This document shows, one piece after another, positions 33,323 to 41,308 of a DNA stretch of 64,000 bases (positions within the stretch are counted from its first letter, which is position 1; every line of letters starts with the position of its first letter). The position numbers were made by a program, and so were the translations under genes. Where the stretch lies: positions 124,001-188,000 of the forward strand of contig NZ_CP056051.1 of the NCBI RefSeq assembly GCF_021559775.1, written 5' to 3'. Source of the DNA: Gillisella vitis. GTDB lineage: Bacteria > Pseudomonadota > Alphaproteobacteria > Rhizobiales > Rhizobiaceae. Below the pieces are notes generated by a model, which made no database searches, was not told where the DNA came from, and saw only the letters and a program-made list of their open reading frames with translations.

Positions 33323-34018
33323 ATGAAACTTCTGGCTTTTTGCTCGTTTAAAGGAGGCGCCGGCAAGACGACGGCGCTCATGGGCCTTTGTACTGCTTTT
33401 GCAAGAGACGGCAAACGAGTGGCTCTTCTCGACGCCGATGAGAACCGGCCTTTAACGCGCTGGAAAGAAAACGCCATACGCAGCAATACCTGGGATAGAT
33501 CCTGCGAGGTGTACGCTGCAGAAGAAATGTCGCTACTTGAAGCGGCTTATGAGGACGCCGAGCTTCGGGAATTTGATTATGCGTTGGCCGATACGCATGG
33601 TGGTTCGAGCGAGCTCAACAACACTATCATCGCTAGCTCAAACCTGCTTTTGATCCCCACAATGTTAACTCCACTCGATATCGATGAGGCACTTTCGACA
33701 TACCGCTATGTCATCGAACTGCTGCTGAGCGAGAACTTGGTCATTCCGACCGCAGTGTTGCGCCAGCGAGTCCCAGTGGGGCGATTAACCACGTCGCAGC
33801 GCGCGATGTCCAACATGCTGGCGAACCTGCCTGTCGTGCAATCTCCAATGCATGAGAGAGACGCATTCGCCGCAATGAAGGAACGTGGCATGTTGCATCT
33901 CACATTGTTAAACACAACAAATGATCCGACGATGCGCCTCCTTGAGCGGAACCTCAGAATTGCGATGGAGGAACTCGTGACAATTTCAGAGCTAATTGGC
34001 AAAACCTTGGGAAATTGA
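33323..34018 (+). CDS. virC1: VirC1, ParA-like overdrive-binding ATPase
   Basis: 231 aa from the ATG at 33323, exactly the VirC1 length; the open frame upstream reads through the virD promoter and is not used. MKLLAFCSFKGGAGKTT is the ParA-type Walker A (residues 10-17), followed by VALLDADENRPLTRWKENA and DYALADTHGG. VirC1 is known to bind overdrive near right borders, raise T-strand number and bring the relaxosome to the cell pole. It is separated from virC2 by two bases. Confidence 0.97.
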   Translation: MKLLAFCSFKGGAGKTTALMGLCTAFARDGKRVALLDADENRPLTRWKENAIRSNTWDRSCEVYAAEEMSLLEAAYEDAELREFDYALADTHGGSSELNNTIIASSNLLLIPTMLTPLDIDEALSTYRYVIELLLSENLVIPTAVLRQRVPVGRLTTSQRAMSNMLANLPVVQSPMHERDAFAAMKERGMLHLTLLNTTNDPTMRLLERNLRIAMEELVTISELIGKTLGN

Positions 34019-34020
34019 AG

Positions 34021-34629
34021 ATGGGGATCCACAAACCAGCTTTGTCTGTCGGTGAAGCAAAACGGCTTGCTGCCGCGCGACCGGAGATCGTGCAAACAGT
34101 TCCAACCCGTTTCTCGCAAGGCGCGCAGCCTCCTCGGCTACCTGAAAGAGGCAGACCGTTAGATCGACCTCTTCCTACCGCCGCCAAGCGTCGCGACAAC
34201 TTTGATCGGCAATTAGTGCTAACGGCGGACGCCTTGAGTTCTGCAGCTGCGCCCGAAAAAATCCAGATCTTCCTCTCGGCGCGGCCGCCAGCTCCTGAGG
34301 TATCAAAAATATATGACACCTTGATTCTGCAGTACAGCGCTTCCAAGTCGCTGCAGATGATCTTGCGCCGTGCGCTCGCCGATTTTGAGAGCATGTTAGA
34401 GGACGGATCGTTCAGCACGGCCCCAAAAAGCTACCCGATCTCGCATGTCGTCAATAAGCCTATCATTGTTCAGACCTCCCGCATGTTCCCGGTGTCGCTT
34501 TTAGAGCTCGCACGCAATCACTTTGATCCGTTGAGACTGGAAACTGCTCGCGCTTTTGGTCACAAACTGGCTACGGCCGCCCTTGCATCTTTCTTTGCAA
34601 CAGAGAAGACAAGAAAAGAAGGTAAATGA
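34021..34629 (+). CDS. virC2: VirC2, ribbon-helix-helix T-DNA processing factor
   Basis: 202 aa from the ATG at 34021 (MGIHKPALSVGEAKRLA), exactly the VirC2 size; an ATG two codons earlier overlaps the virC1 stop. The disordered N-terminus is followed by the duplicated ribbon-helix-helix domain (EKIQIFLSARPPAPEVSKIYD, LQMILRRALADFE, SRMFPVSLLELARNHFDPL). It binds DNA near borders and works with VirC1. A short overlapping ORF follows. Confidence 0.96.
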   Translation: MGIHKPALSVGEAKRLAAARPEIVQTVPTRFSQGAQPPRLPERGRPLDRPLPTAAKRRDNFDRQLVLTADALSSAAAPEKIQIFLSARPPAPEVSKIYDTLILQYSASKSLQMILRRALADFESMLEDGSFSTAPKSYPISHVVNKPIIVQTSRMFPVSLLELARNHFDPLRLETARAFGHKLATAALASFFATEKTRKEGK

Positions 34630-34754
34630 TCGTCCGATCACGTGATGGTGGTGATGATCCAAATGGGCCCGGAGTTAGGCGGCCCGTTCCAACAAAAAGA
34701 ATAGCCTGTTCACTACGGGATCAAATTGAAAAGGAATATGCGTCGTTGCATTAA
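34626..34754 (+). CDS. 42-residue ORF coupled to virC2
   Basis: ATGA overlap with the virC2 stop (ATG at 34626) opens a frame of 42 codons ending in TAA at 34752-34754, overlapping the convergent virG stop by 4 bp. It begins MIVRSRDGGDDPNGPGVRRP and ends with DQIEKEYASLH. It fills the virC2-virG gap exactly. Similarity is unknown to me. Translational coupling and fit to the gap argue for a real gene; its shortness argues against. Confidence 0.4.
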   Translation: MIVRSRDGGDDPNGPGVRRPVPTKRIACSLRDQIEKEYASLH

Positions 34755-35476
34755 GCCGCCATCATGCCGCCGAAGGAGACATTCACATCGGCGTCGAAGA
34801 AATAGCCGGCACCCCTGGCCGTTTTAATCAAGTGTGGGCTGGCTGAATCCTCTTCAAGCTTTCGGCGCAGTCTCAAAATGAGAACATCGATGCTTCTGTC
34901 ATATACTTCCTCGTCACGCACGCGGCTCGCGATGAGCAGCTGCTCTCGAGAAAGGACGTCGCGAGGCTTTTCCAAGAACGCGACGAGCAGGTTAAATTCC
35001 CCAGCAGTCAGTTTCACCTCGCCATTGTCTGTGGATGTCAACCGCCGTTGTCTGAGACTAAGTGTCCAGCCAGCGAAACAAAATGAGCGCCGGTCTTTGG
35101 TTCGCATGACATTCGGTCGCACGCGTAATGCCACACGGATGCGTGCCAGGAACTCGCGTGTCCCAAAAGGTTTTGCTATGAAATCCGTGGCCCCCAGCTC
35201 GAGCGCGACAACTTTATCCGCCTCTTCGAGGCGGTCTCCACTGATGATTATTATAGGGATATCGGATTTCGTGGCCAGACCGCGCACGATCTCAAGTCCG
35301 TCCTCACGTCCCAGGTTGAGATCCACGACAACGACATCGACTGTCTCGGATGCGAGTACGCGGTTGAATTGCTGACTATCGGATACGGCGGTCACCCTCA
35401 ACGCGTGGATCGTTAGATACTCCGTGATAAGATGGCGCATCGCGGCATCGTCATCAATGACAAGAACGTGTTTCAC
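34751..35476 (-). CDS. virG: VirG, response regulator activating vir promoters
   Basis: 241 aa from a GTG at 35476, giving MKHVLVIDDD; GGAGG lies 7 bp upstream and a longer frame to 35584 adds unrelated residues. The receiver domain has the acidic pocket (DDD at residues 8-10), phospho-acceptor Asp52 (VVVDLNLG) and Lys in FIAKPFG. The OmpR-type winged helix DNA-binding domain is C-terminal (KLTAGEFNLLVAFLEKPRDVLSR, RSIDVLILRLRRKLE, TARGAGYFFD). VirA phosphorylates it. A vir-box match at 35625-35636 suggests autoregulation. Confidence 0.96.
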   Translation of the reverse strand: MKHVLVIDDDAAMRHLITEYLTIHALRVTAVSDSQQFNRVLASETVDVVVVDLNLGREDGLEIVRGLATKSDIPIIIISGDRLEEADKVVALELGATDFIAKPFGTREFLARIRVALRVRPNVMRTKDRRSFCFAGWTLSLRQRRLTSTDNGEVKLTAGEFNLLVAFLEKPRDVLSREQLLIASRVRDEEVYDRSIDVLILRLRRKLEEDSASPHLIKTARGAGYFFDADVNVSFGGMMAA

Positions 35477-35624
35477 CAGTTCGCCTCCATTCAGGATTCT
35501 GCAGAACCATAGATTCTTGCAAGTAAAGGCTGTATGCGCCAGCCTCAACTCGTTTTTTCTCCCACTATCCGGGTAGTTCGGCAAAATTTCGGCCGAGCGG
35601 GCATGACAAACATGCTAATGGAAT

Positions 35625-35636
35625 ATTTCAATTTGA
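35625..35636 (-). promoter_or_regulatory. vir box upstream of virG
   Basis: On the minus strand this reads TCAAATTGAAAT, matching the vir-box consensus TNCAATTGAAAY at 11 of 12 positions. It lies about 150 bp upstream of the virG start. Confidence 0.6.
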
Positions 35637-35706
35637 TTACAGGAGGTGTTACGGCTTGCTACAACTGTAACCCTGAAAAATCTACGTGAGCAAAATCCAT
35701 GGATCT

Positions 35707-36741
35707 CTAGTGCTGGTTTAGAAGATCCCCTATCGTTTCACCGCGCCGGCGGGCATCGGCGGCGAGCCAAACCTCGCCCACTTCGTAAACATCGCCATAC
35801 GCACGAAAGGGAACAATCACATCGATAGCCGTGGCTAACATATCAATCAATGTGCGATCTTCCAAACTCGCACCTTGGGCACTGCTCTTCACAAGTGAGA
35901 ACAGCTTCTTGAAGCCTTGGACGGGGTTCGCACCATGTATCGTTGAAATTGATCCAGGATGACCTGAGACAACCTCACTCAGGTAAGCCCACGCAGCGTC
36001 GTCGCGCATCTCACCGAGTAATATTCGGTCAGGACGCATCCTAAGGCTTGCCTGAAGCAATTGTTCCGCCGTTACCGCACCTAGCCCGCCCCCACTCTTG
36101 GAGTACAGCAGTCTGACATGATTCTCGTGTGGAATGACCAGTTCGAGCGTATCTTCAATGGTTATCAGCCTTTCCTCCCGTGGAATAGCGCTGATCAAGG
36201 TCTTGCTCATCGTGGTTTTGCCACTACCGGTCGGACCACAAAGCAACATCGTCCGCTTACCGATAACACATGCACGTAAAAATGATTCTAGATCGCCGTT
36301 GTCGTAGTCGCGCAGGATCGCTTCGTCTAGTTGATCTCGTCGCTGCGTCCTGATTTGCCACTGATTCCATCGACGGGCATCGTAGCGAGCGGAGACTTCT
36401 CCCAATTCCGAGACACGATTGCTCGGCCGTCGAATTGTCAAGCTAACGGTGCCAGAGGGTACAGTTGGCGGCAAGCAGATTTGCATCCGCTCGCCGCCAG
36501 GGAGTTCGGTGGCGCAAAGAGGGTTCCGGGGGCCGACATCTTGTTTTCGCAACGCCCCTGCTAGAATGGCGATGTCTTCAAGGTCATCACAAGAGAACGG
36601 TGCAGCGAACCTCGTGAAGACGCCACTTTGGCGTACAAAGGCTTCTCCCGGTCCGTTTATGGCGACTTCTTCAGTTCTCGGGTCATCGAGCCATTGCAAG
36701 ACTGGTTTAAGAAGGACGCGCAATTGCGGATTTACTTCCAT
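35707..36741 (-). CDS. virB11: VirB11, T4SS traffic ATPase
   Basis: 344 aa starting MEVNPQLRVLLKP. It has the N-terminal domain with WLDDPRTEEVAINGPGEAFV, Walker A LCGPTGSGKTTMSK (about residue 170), the Asp box TIEDTLEL, Walker B ILLGEMRDDAAW and the His box GHPGSISTIHGANP. The hexameric ATPase at the inner membrane powers substrate transfer and pilus biogenesis with VirB4 and VirD4. Last gene of the virB operon, 33 bp after virB10. Confidence 0.97.
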   Translation of the reverse strand: MEVNPQLRVLLKPVLQWLDDPRTEEVAINGPGEAFVRQSGVFTRFAAPFSCDDLEDIAILAGALRKQDVGPRNPLCATELPGGERMQICLPPTVPSGTVSLTIRRPSNRVSELGEVSARYDARRWNQWQIRTQRRDQLDEAILRDYDNGDLESFLRACVIGKRTMLLCGPTGSGKTTMSKTLISAIPREERLITIEDTLELVIPHENHVRLLYSKSGGGLGAVTAEQLLQASLRMRPDRILLGEMRDDAAWAYLSEVVSGHPGSISTIHGANPVQGFKKLFSLVKSSAQGASLEDRTLIDMLATAIDVIVPFRAYGDVYEVGEVWLAADARRRGETIGDLLNQH

Positions 36742-36774
36742 TGGATGCACCTCGCAGCTTTGGCTATCTGTGCG

Positions 36775-37896
36775 TTAGGGCAGACGCCGGCGTTTCACCG
36801 ATCCACCAGTCACATAAAGCTGGTAAATTCCTGAGAAATCCAAATCCCGCGCGACGAAGATAGAGACCGTGTCACCCTGATTTTTTGTCAGGGTTGGGGG
36901 AATGTTTATGGTCGCTCTCAAGGCCGTATCGGCCGCTTGTTCGCCGTTGTTTTGGAAGCTATTGAAGCTGGTCCCGCCGGCCGAATTCCCTGCGTAGCTA
37001 CTTGCCGCCTGGACTGCGCCCTGAACGACACTCAGTAGCATTGCCCCGCTGAAGCGTTTCCAGAAATGATTGTCGACCGTACCGCGCAGTCCGGAACGGC
37101 CGAGTTCGTCGGCCCCCGGAGACGAAAGAGAGACGACGGCGTGTGAGGGCGTCTCCGCGCGATTCCAGAGAACGAAAACGCGGGCATCTCCCTGCTGCAG
37201 TCCACGCTGGATCTCACCGACGACGGTCGTTCCACGATCCAGAAGTACAACATTTCCGGTTGCTCCGCGTATGTCTTGTGGCAATACACATTTCACATAC
37301 CCCGCGAGATGTGTATCAATGGCGGTTTGCAGTATGCAGGGAATGATCGTTCCTTGCGTAACAGTGAAATCTGGGTGCGGCAAAAGTGTAGCGAGACTAG
37401 GCTGCACCACTGTCGGTTTCAAGCGGGCCGAAAGATCGTTTTCAGCCGAATGCTCAGACACTGCTAGGGAGTCGGGGTTTCTATCGTCGTCGTCGCCGTT
37501 CTTGATTTCAGCATTCGCCACAGATTTGACGCCATTCTGAGTACCTCCGCTGTAAGCAAAGATCGGTGTTTCTTCGGGCCTCAGTTCGTTGTGTTCTCGC
37601 TGATGTTGATCCGACGGCAAGACCGTTGCTTCTGAAGTTGGCGGGGGCGTTGTGGGAATATCAATCGGGGCCGGACGAAAGGGCTTCGTGTTGGCATCAA
37701 TCACTGTATTTGGTGGTGACGGCTCGGTCTTTTTCTTTGGACGCGCACCAAGCCAAATAAGGCCCAACGACAGTACCAGAACCAAGCCAGCAACAAGGAG
37801 CTTTTGCGATCCTGAAAGGCGCCGGCCGTGAAGATCGGTAACGAGGGATCCGGGGGCGTCGATACCCTCTCTGGATTGGGCACTCACCTCCTCCAT
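36775..37896 (-). CDS. virB10: VirB10, T4SS core scaffold protein
   Basis: About 373 aa; two adjacent ATGs (37899 and 37896) are possible and the second overlaps the virB9 stop. A short cytoplasmic N-terminus is followed by one membrane helix (LLVAGLVLVLSLGLIWLGA, about residues 32-50), a Pro-rich periplasmic linker and the beta-barrel TrbI domain from about residue 175 (GTIIPCILQTAIDTHLAGYVKC, LDRGTTVVGEIQRGLQQG, NNGEQAADTALRATINIPPTL). It spans both membranes in the core complex with VirB7 and VirB9 and senses ATP energy from VirD4/VirB11. Confidence 0.97.
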   Translation of the reverse strand: MEEVSAQSREGIDAPGSLVTDLHGRRLSGSQKLLVAGLVLVLSLGLIWLGARPKKKTEPSPPNTVIDANTKPFRPAPIDIPTTPPPTSEATVLPSDQHQREHNELRPEETPIFAYSGGTQNGVKSVANAEIKNGDDDDRNPDSLAVSEHSAENDLSARLKPTVVQPSLATLLPHPDFTVTQGTIIPCILQTAIDTHLAGYVKCVLPQDIRGATGNVVLLDRGTTVVGEIQRGLQQGDARVFVLWNRAETPSHAVVSLSSPGADELGRSGLRGTVDNHFWKRFSGAMLLSVVQGAVQAASSYAGNSAGGTSFNSFQNNGEQAADTALRATINIPPTLTKNQGDTVSIFVARDLDFSGIYQLYVTGGSVKRRRLP

Positions 37897-38774
37897 CACC
37901 TCGGCTCCTTCAACACGCGCACTACATCGGGTCTGACTGTGCCAGTCCCCGGCTTCCGTCCGACAACGTCAAATGATTTATTCCAAATGCACAGTACTGT
38001 ATGACCGTCCCGCAGGCGCCATTCCCTGGAAACTGATGCGACCTCGACGTAATCTCCCTTCACTGAATAATTGGCAGTGGCTTCCTTGCCATCTGGATTG
38101 ATCACGTAGATTGAAGGCACACGTACGTTTCCGGGAAAACGAAATGTCGTGGAAAACCCGTTGTCGAAAACCTCGATCGGCAATAGCGACCGGTCTCCTT
38201 GCGCGACATAACTCCAGTTTTTCGCGCCTGAGTCGCCACCTTCTGCCGGGCGTCCCAGCAAGTCCTCGGCTCGACGCTGATATTGTGCTTGCGCCCGCAT
38301 CAGACCCGCAAGATCTCTCTGTTCGGCTTCTTTTCGGCGAGCAGCGGCAATGTCGGCAGGATAAGTGAACTGCACGCTGTAGTAGAGGTCAGACTGCTCT
38401 TTATCGAGCCGAGACATCGTTTTGGTCGCTAGGCTGAAAACATAGCGCCGCATTCCCGCGTCGCTTGCGGTAAGGACGATCACAGGCTGCGGCTGCAGCA
38501 CTTTGCTGGCCTTGAAAAATAGATAATTGCCGCGTGGGAGCGCAGCGAGATCTTTGCTATTGGAAACGGCGACGGCTGTCACCGTTTCATTGGGCCCAAA
38601 TGTCACGACTAATGTGGCTCCAACAGCGGTTGAAAGGTGCACAACCTCATCGGGATTGTAGGCGAGATAGCGCATCCGTGGATCCATTTTGCCTGCCGCC
38701 GGCGTGTCTTCCGCCTTCGCGCCACTAGTTACAAAGAGGATGCAAACCAAGCCCAGAAACAAATTCTTGGTCAT
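37896..38774 (-). CDS. virB9: VirB9, T4SS outer-membrane core protein
   Basis: 292 aa. A signal peptide ends near residue 21 (FVTSGAKA-ED). The N-terminal domain has MRYLAYNPDEVVHLSTAVGATLVVTF, and the C-terminal CagX/VirB9 domain has NWSYVAQGD, PIEVFDNGFSTTFRFPGNVRVPSIYVIN. It assembles with the lipoprotein VirB7 and VirB10 to form the outer-membrane ring. It overlaps virB8 and virB10 by 4 bp each. Confidence 0.97.
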   Translation of the reverse strand: MTKNLFLGLVCILFVTSGAKAEDTPAAGKMDPRMRYLAYNPDEVVHLSTAVGATLVVTFGPNETVTAVAVSNSKDLAALPRGNYLFFKASKVLQPQPVIVLTASDAGMRRYVFSLATKTMSRLDKEQSDLYYSVQFTYPADIAAARRKEAEQRDLAGLMRAQAQYQRRAEDLLGRPAEGGDSGAKNWSYVAQGDRSLLPIEVFDNGFSTTFRFPGNVRVPSIYVINPDGKEATANYSVKGDYVEVASVSREWRLRDGHTVLCIWNKSFDVVGRKPGTGTVRPDVVRVLKEPR

Positions 38775-39484
38775 TGCTGGCTCCGCGTCGTGTTCGAAAC
38801 GGAATCTTCCGAAGTTTGATAGGAGGTAACGATTAAACCGCCCGGATTTGTCAGCCTCAGTCGGCCTGGCAAGTTAGCTACCGTTTCATAGTGTACCGTT
38901 GCGGTCCATGTCGTTACTATTGGAGCTTGCCCTTCCATGGTGAGAGTGCGTTTGTAGCGGATCTGCTGAACGCCGGGCATAAGTTCGTTTGAAGAGATGT
39001 GCTCAGATTCCAGTTTTCCGCGCTTACCAATGATGGTTTGGGGGGAGCTAGGACTGGGATAATTGAAGAACTGCTGATAATCTTGGCGCACCGTTGGGGC
39101 ACTAAAGCTCGAGACCAGATCATAGGCGTATTGAGCTGTATCCGATGTGTAGCTCTCACGCAGACGGACATACTCCCATAGAGACGCATTCACGACCGCC
39201 TGCTCCTGCGTGGCCGGCAACCGCGAAACAGATACTTCACTGTCAACTGTACCGTCCGGGCGCACCCACAGATATACGGGCACAAGTTTGTTCAACGGAA
39301 CCATAACGGCGATGGCGAAGGCCTGCGCCAGGTTTCCTGCGACTGCAATGATTGCCAAAGCAGCCAAGGCTCTGGAGATTCGCCGAGCTGATCGAGCACG
39401 TGCGGACTGAAATGCTTCTACTTCCTTATAGTGGTCCGCCAATGCTTCCCGCTCTACCAATAGCGCGTATTCAGAGTCGATCAT
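38771..39484 (-). CDS. virB8: VirB8, T4SS assembly factor
   Basis: 237 aa, the family length. A cytoplasmic tail (residues 1-40), one membrane helix (ALAALAIIAVAGNLAQAFAIAVMVPL, about 41-66) and a periplasmic NTF2-like domain with VYLWVRPDGTVDSEVSVSRLP, YDLVSSFSAPTVRQDYQQFF and QIRYKRTLTMEGQ. VirB8 is a bitopic inner-membrane nucleator that contacts many other VirB proteins. Its start overlaps the end of virB7. Confidence 0.97.
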   Translation of the reverse strand: MIDSEYALLVEREALADHYKEVEAFQSARARSARRISRALAALAIIAVAGNLAQAFAIAVMVPLNKLVPVYLWVRPDGTVDSEVSVSRLPATQEQAVVNASLWEYVRLRESYTSDTAQYAYDLVSSFSAPTVRQDYQQFFNYPSPSSPQTIIGKRGKLESEHISSNELMPGVQQIRYKRTLTMEGQAPIVTTWTATVHYETVANLPGRLRLTNPGGLIVTSYQTSEDSVSNTTRSQQ

Positions 39485-39638
39485 TAGCCTCTCCTGCGTT
39501 GGTAAGCTGAAGGTCCGACTGAGTAGGCTGCCAGCGCCCGACGTTCAGCGGAAAAACAGGCCCCTTACTAGTCGCCAACTGATCGCTTGTCTGACAGGAC
39601 GCCAAACCGAGGATCAGAAACAATAGAAAGTACTTCAA
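39471..39638 (-). CDS. virB7: VirB7, T4SS outer-membrane lipoprotein
   Basis: A 55-codon frame read by eye on the minus strand from a TTG at 39638, with GGAGGG about 6 bp upstream, to a stop at 39471. The peptide starts MKYFLLFLILGLASCQT, a lipoprotein signal whose lipobox LASC gives lipidated Cys15; the body KGPVFPLNVGRWQPTQSDLQL matches VirB7 closely. It stabilises VirB9 in the core complex. It overlaps virB8 by 14 bp. The non-ATG start makes it easy to miss. Confidence 0.92.
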   Translation of the reverse strand: MKYFLLFLILGLASCQTSDQLATSKGPVFPLNVGRWQPTQSDLQLTNAGEANDRL

Positions 39639-39665
39639 GGAAACCCTCCATTTGTGAAGCTGGAA

Positions 39666-40553
39666 CTAACGGCGGATTGTCCGGGCGAGATGACGATTTA
39701 GACTACCGACAGTTTGCGTCCCGCCGCTCCAATAGCTACCTCCAATATTCCCGGCGATTGCCGGAAGAGCGACGATCAGGGCGTCGCCGGTTAGGAAGAA
39801 CATGTCGAGTTCATAGAGACCAATGATCTTGGCTGCCGTTGTGCCAGCAGAAGTGACGGCCGCGAGTATTAGCACGAGCGCTGTCGCTTCCGTCAGAACA
39901 ACGATCGTTGCCACTACGTTTAATAGAAGCAGAAGTATCCCATAAGTGAGAAGCTGACCGATCCATTTCGCGGCCATATCTCTAGTACGATCAAAGAGAT
40001 AGCCAATGAGGATCAATGGACCGATCGCCAATAGCACTTTGGTGAGGATCCCGACGGCATCATATATTCCAAACGCAGTCCAAAGCGTTCCATAGAAAAT
40101 CCATTGTGCGCCCTGAAAGGCGAGGATGTCTTGGTCGTTCATCGGCCCAATTTCAGAAGCAATCTTCTGAAAGGCTACTTGAGTGAGTGAAAACATCGTG
40201 TCGAGCTGAGCAGGAATCGTCTGCAAAGGAAGGCCACTAATACCGAACTGTTGAATGAAATTCGGAATTGTATCCTCGAACACCGAAACAACGTAATCAT
40301 GATATTCCGCCTGCTCAACGACAAGAGCAACAACGACCGATATCATGATTACGCGGGTGATTCCGCCCCGTGCGTCCATTTCTCCACGCATTACAAGGAT
40401 GCCCTGGACAATGATCCATAGCGTCACGCAGGCCACAAGAGGCGCGCTGACTGCCCGTTGAATGTCCCCAAGCAGCGTATCCAGCCCGACGGTAAAGGCA
40501 AGGTCGAAGATCGTATGTATCGCCGTAAAAGGCGCAGGAATGCTAAAATTCAT
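39666..40553 (-). CDS. virB6: VirB6, polytopic T4SS inner-membrane protein
   Basis: 295 aa from the ATG at 40553 (MNFSIPAPFTAIHTIFDLAF); the longer frame to 40616 overlaps virB5. It has five or more hydrophobic helices, a central periplasmic loop (residues about 85-165, containing FGISGLPLQTIPAQLD) and conserved DRTRDMAAKWIGQLLTYG and LDMFFLTGDALIVALPAIAGNIGGSYWSG. It forms part of the channel for DNA across the inner membrane. Confidence 0.96.
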   Translation of the reverse strand: MNFSIPAPFTAIHTIFDLAFTVGLDTLLGDIQRAVSAPLVACVTLWIIVQGILVMRGEMDARGGITRVIMISVVVALVVEQAEYHDYVVSVFEDTIPNFIQQFGISGLPLQTIPAQLDTMFSLTQVAFQKIASEIGPMNDQDILAFQGAQWIFYGTLWTAFGIYDAVGILTKVLLAIGPLILIGYLFDRTRDMAAKWIGQLLTYGILLLLLNVVATIVVLTEATALVLILAAVTSAGTTAAKIIGLYELDMFFLTGDALIVALPAIAGNIGGSYWSGGTQTVGSLNRHLARTIRR

Positions 40554-40612
40554 TGCCCTTACCTGGATTAGTCTTGGTTTTCTTCGGAGAGGGGCCTGCC
40601 CGAACAGGGGGA

Positions 40613-41281
40613 TCAATGCAATTGAGCGGCGCCAAATATAAGCGCAGTTGCCTGATGTTCCTTTCGTTGGGTCGCCGCCTCCTCCGTCTCGTGCAGCCCG
40701 GTCTGTGCGGTGGTCATCGTCAAAAGGCTGGTCGCCTGAATGTTTTGAATAATTGCGTCATGGATCTGTTTGAGAAGCAAGCCGTTGGTGACGGTGGCCG
40801 CCATGATATTGCGTGAGCGGGAGAGCTGGGCCGATGTTTCCGAGTTTGCCTTAAGGCGCTTGTCCATTGCATCCAGATTATCAGCTGCGACACCGGCCGC
40901 GTTTGCGGCTCCTGCGATCTGCCGGCGCAAAAGATTTGCTTCTGCGTCGTCACCCACGACTGCGCGATCGGCATCCAAGGTAATTGTGCGCGCATTCGTC
41001 GAAGCAGGCGTCTTGGGCGAAAACATCTCCTTGTCGAGCTCGCCGGCGGATGGGTATTGGTTTTTTTGGTCAAGCGCTGACAGTATACCGGTAACAGCAA
41101 AGGGCGCTGTCAACATTGTCACCATCGTTATCAGCTGTTCGAGATTCGCCGCAGTATTCAGCGCCGTAGTAAGCGTCTCCGTCTCCGTCACGGGGTCGCT
41201 GACGACAAACTGTGCCTTGGCAGAACCCGACAGAGCTAGGCATATGAAAAGTGCGTTTATCGCGAGCTTTGCTGTTTTCAT
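40613..41281 (-). CDS. virB5: VirB5, minor pilin / T-pilus tip adhesin
   Basis: 222 aa from the ATG at 41281, preceded by GGAG at a 9-bp spacing; an upstream ATG at 41296 lacks this. A signal peptide is cleaved near SGSAKA-QFVVSDP. The mature helical protein has LTTALNTAANLEQLITMVTMLTAPFAVTG and NGLLLKQIHDAIIQNIQATSLLTMTTAQ, as in VirB5. Exported to the T-pilus tip. Confidence 0.95.
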   Translation of the reverse strand: MKTAKLAINALFICLALSGSAKAQFVVSDPVTETETLTTALNTAANLEQLITMVTMLTAPFAVTGILSALDQKNQYPSAGELDKEMFSPKTPASTNARTITLDADRAVVGDDAEANLLRRQIAGAANAAGVAADNLDAMDKRLKANSETSAQLSRSRNIMAATVTNGLLLKQIHDAIIQNIQATSLLTMTTAQTGLHETEEAATQRKEHQATALIFGAAQLH

Positions 41282-41308
41282 AACTTGGATCTCCATATCA
41301 ATCCTGTA

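Noticed and set aside
38355..38379. Border-like GGCAGGATAAGTG sequence
   Set aside because: Lies in the virB9 coding strand region, departs from the border core after GGCAGGATA, and has no T-DNA context.
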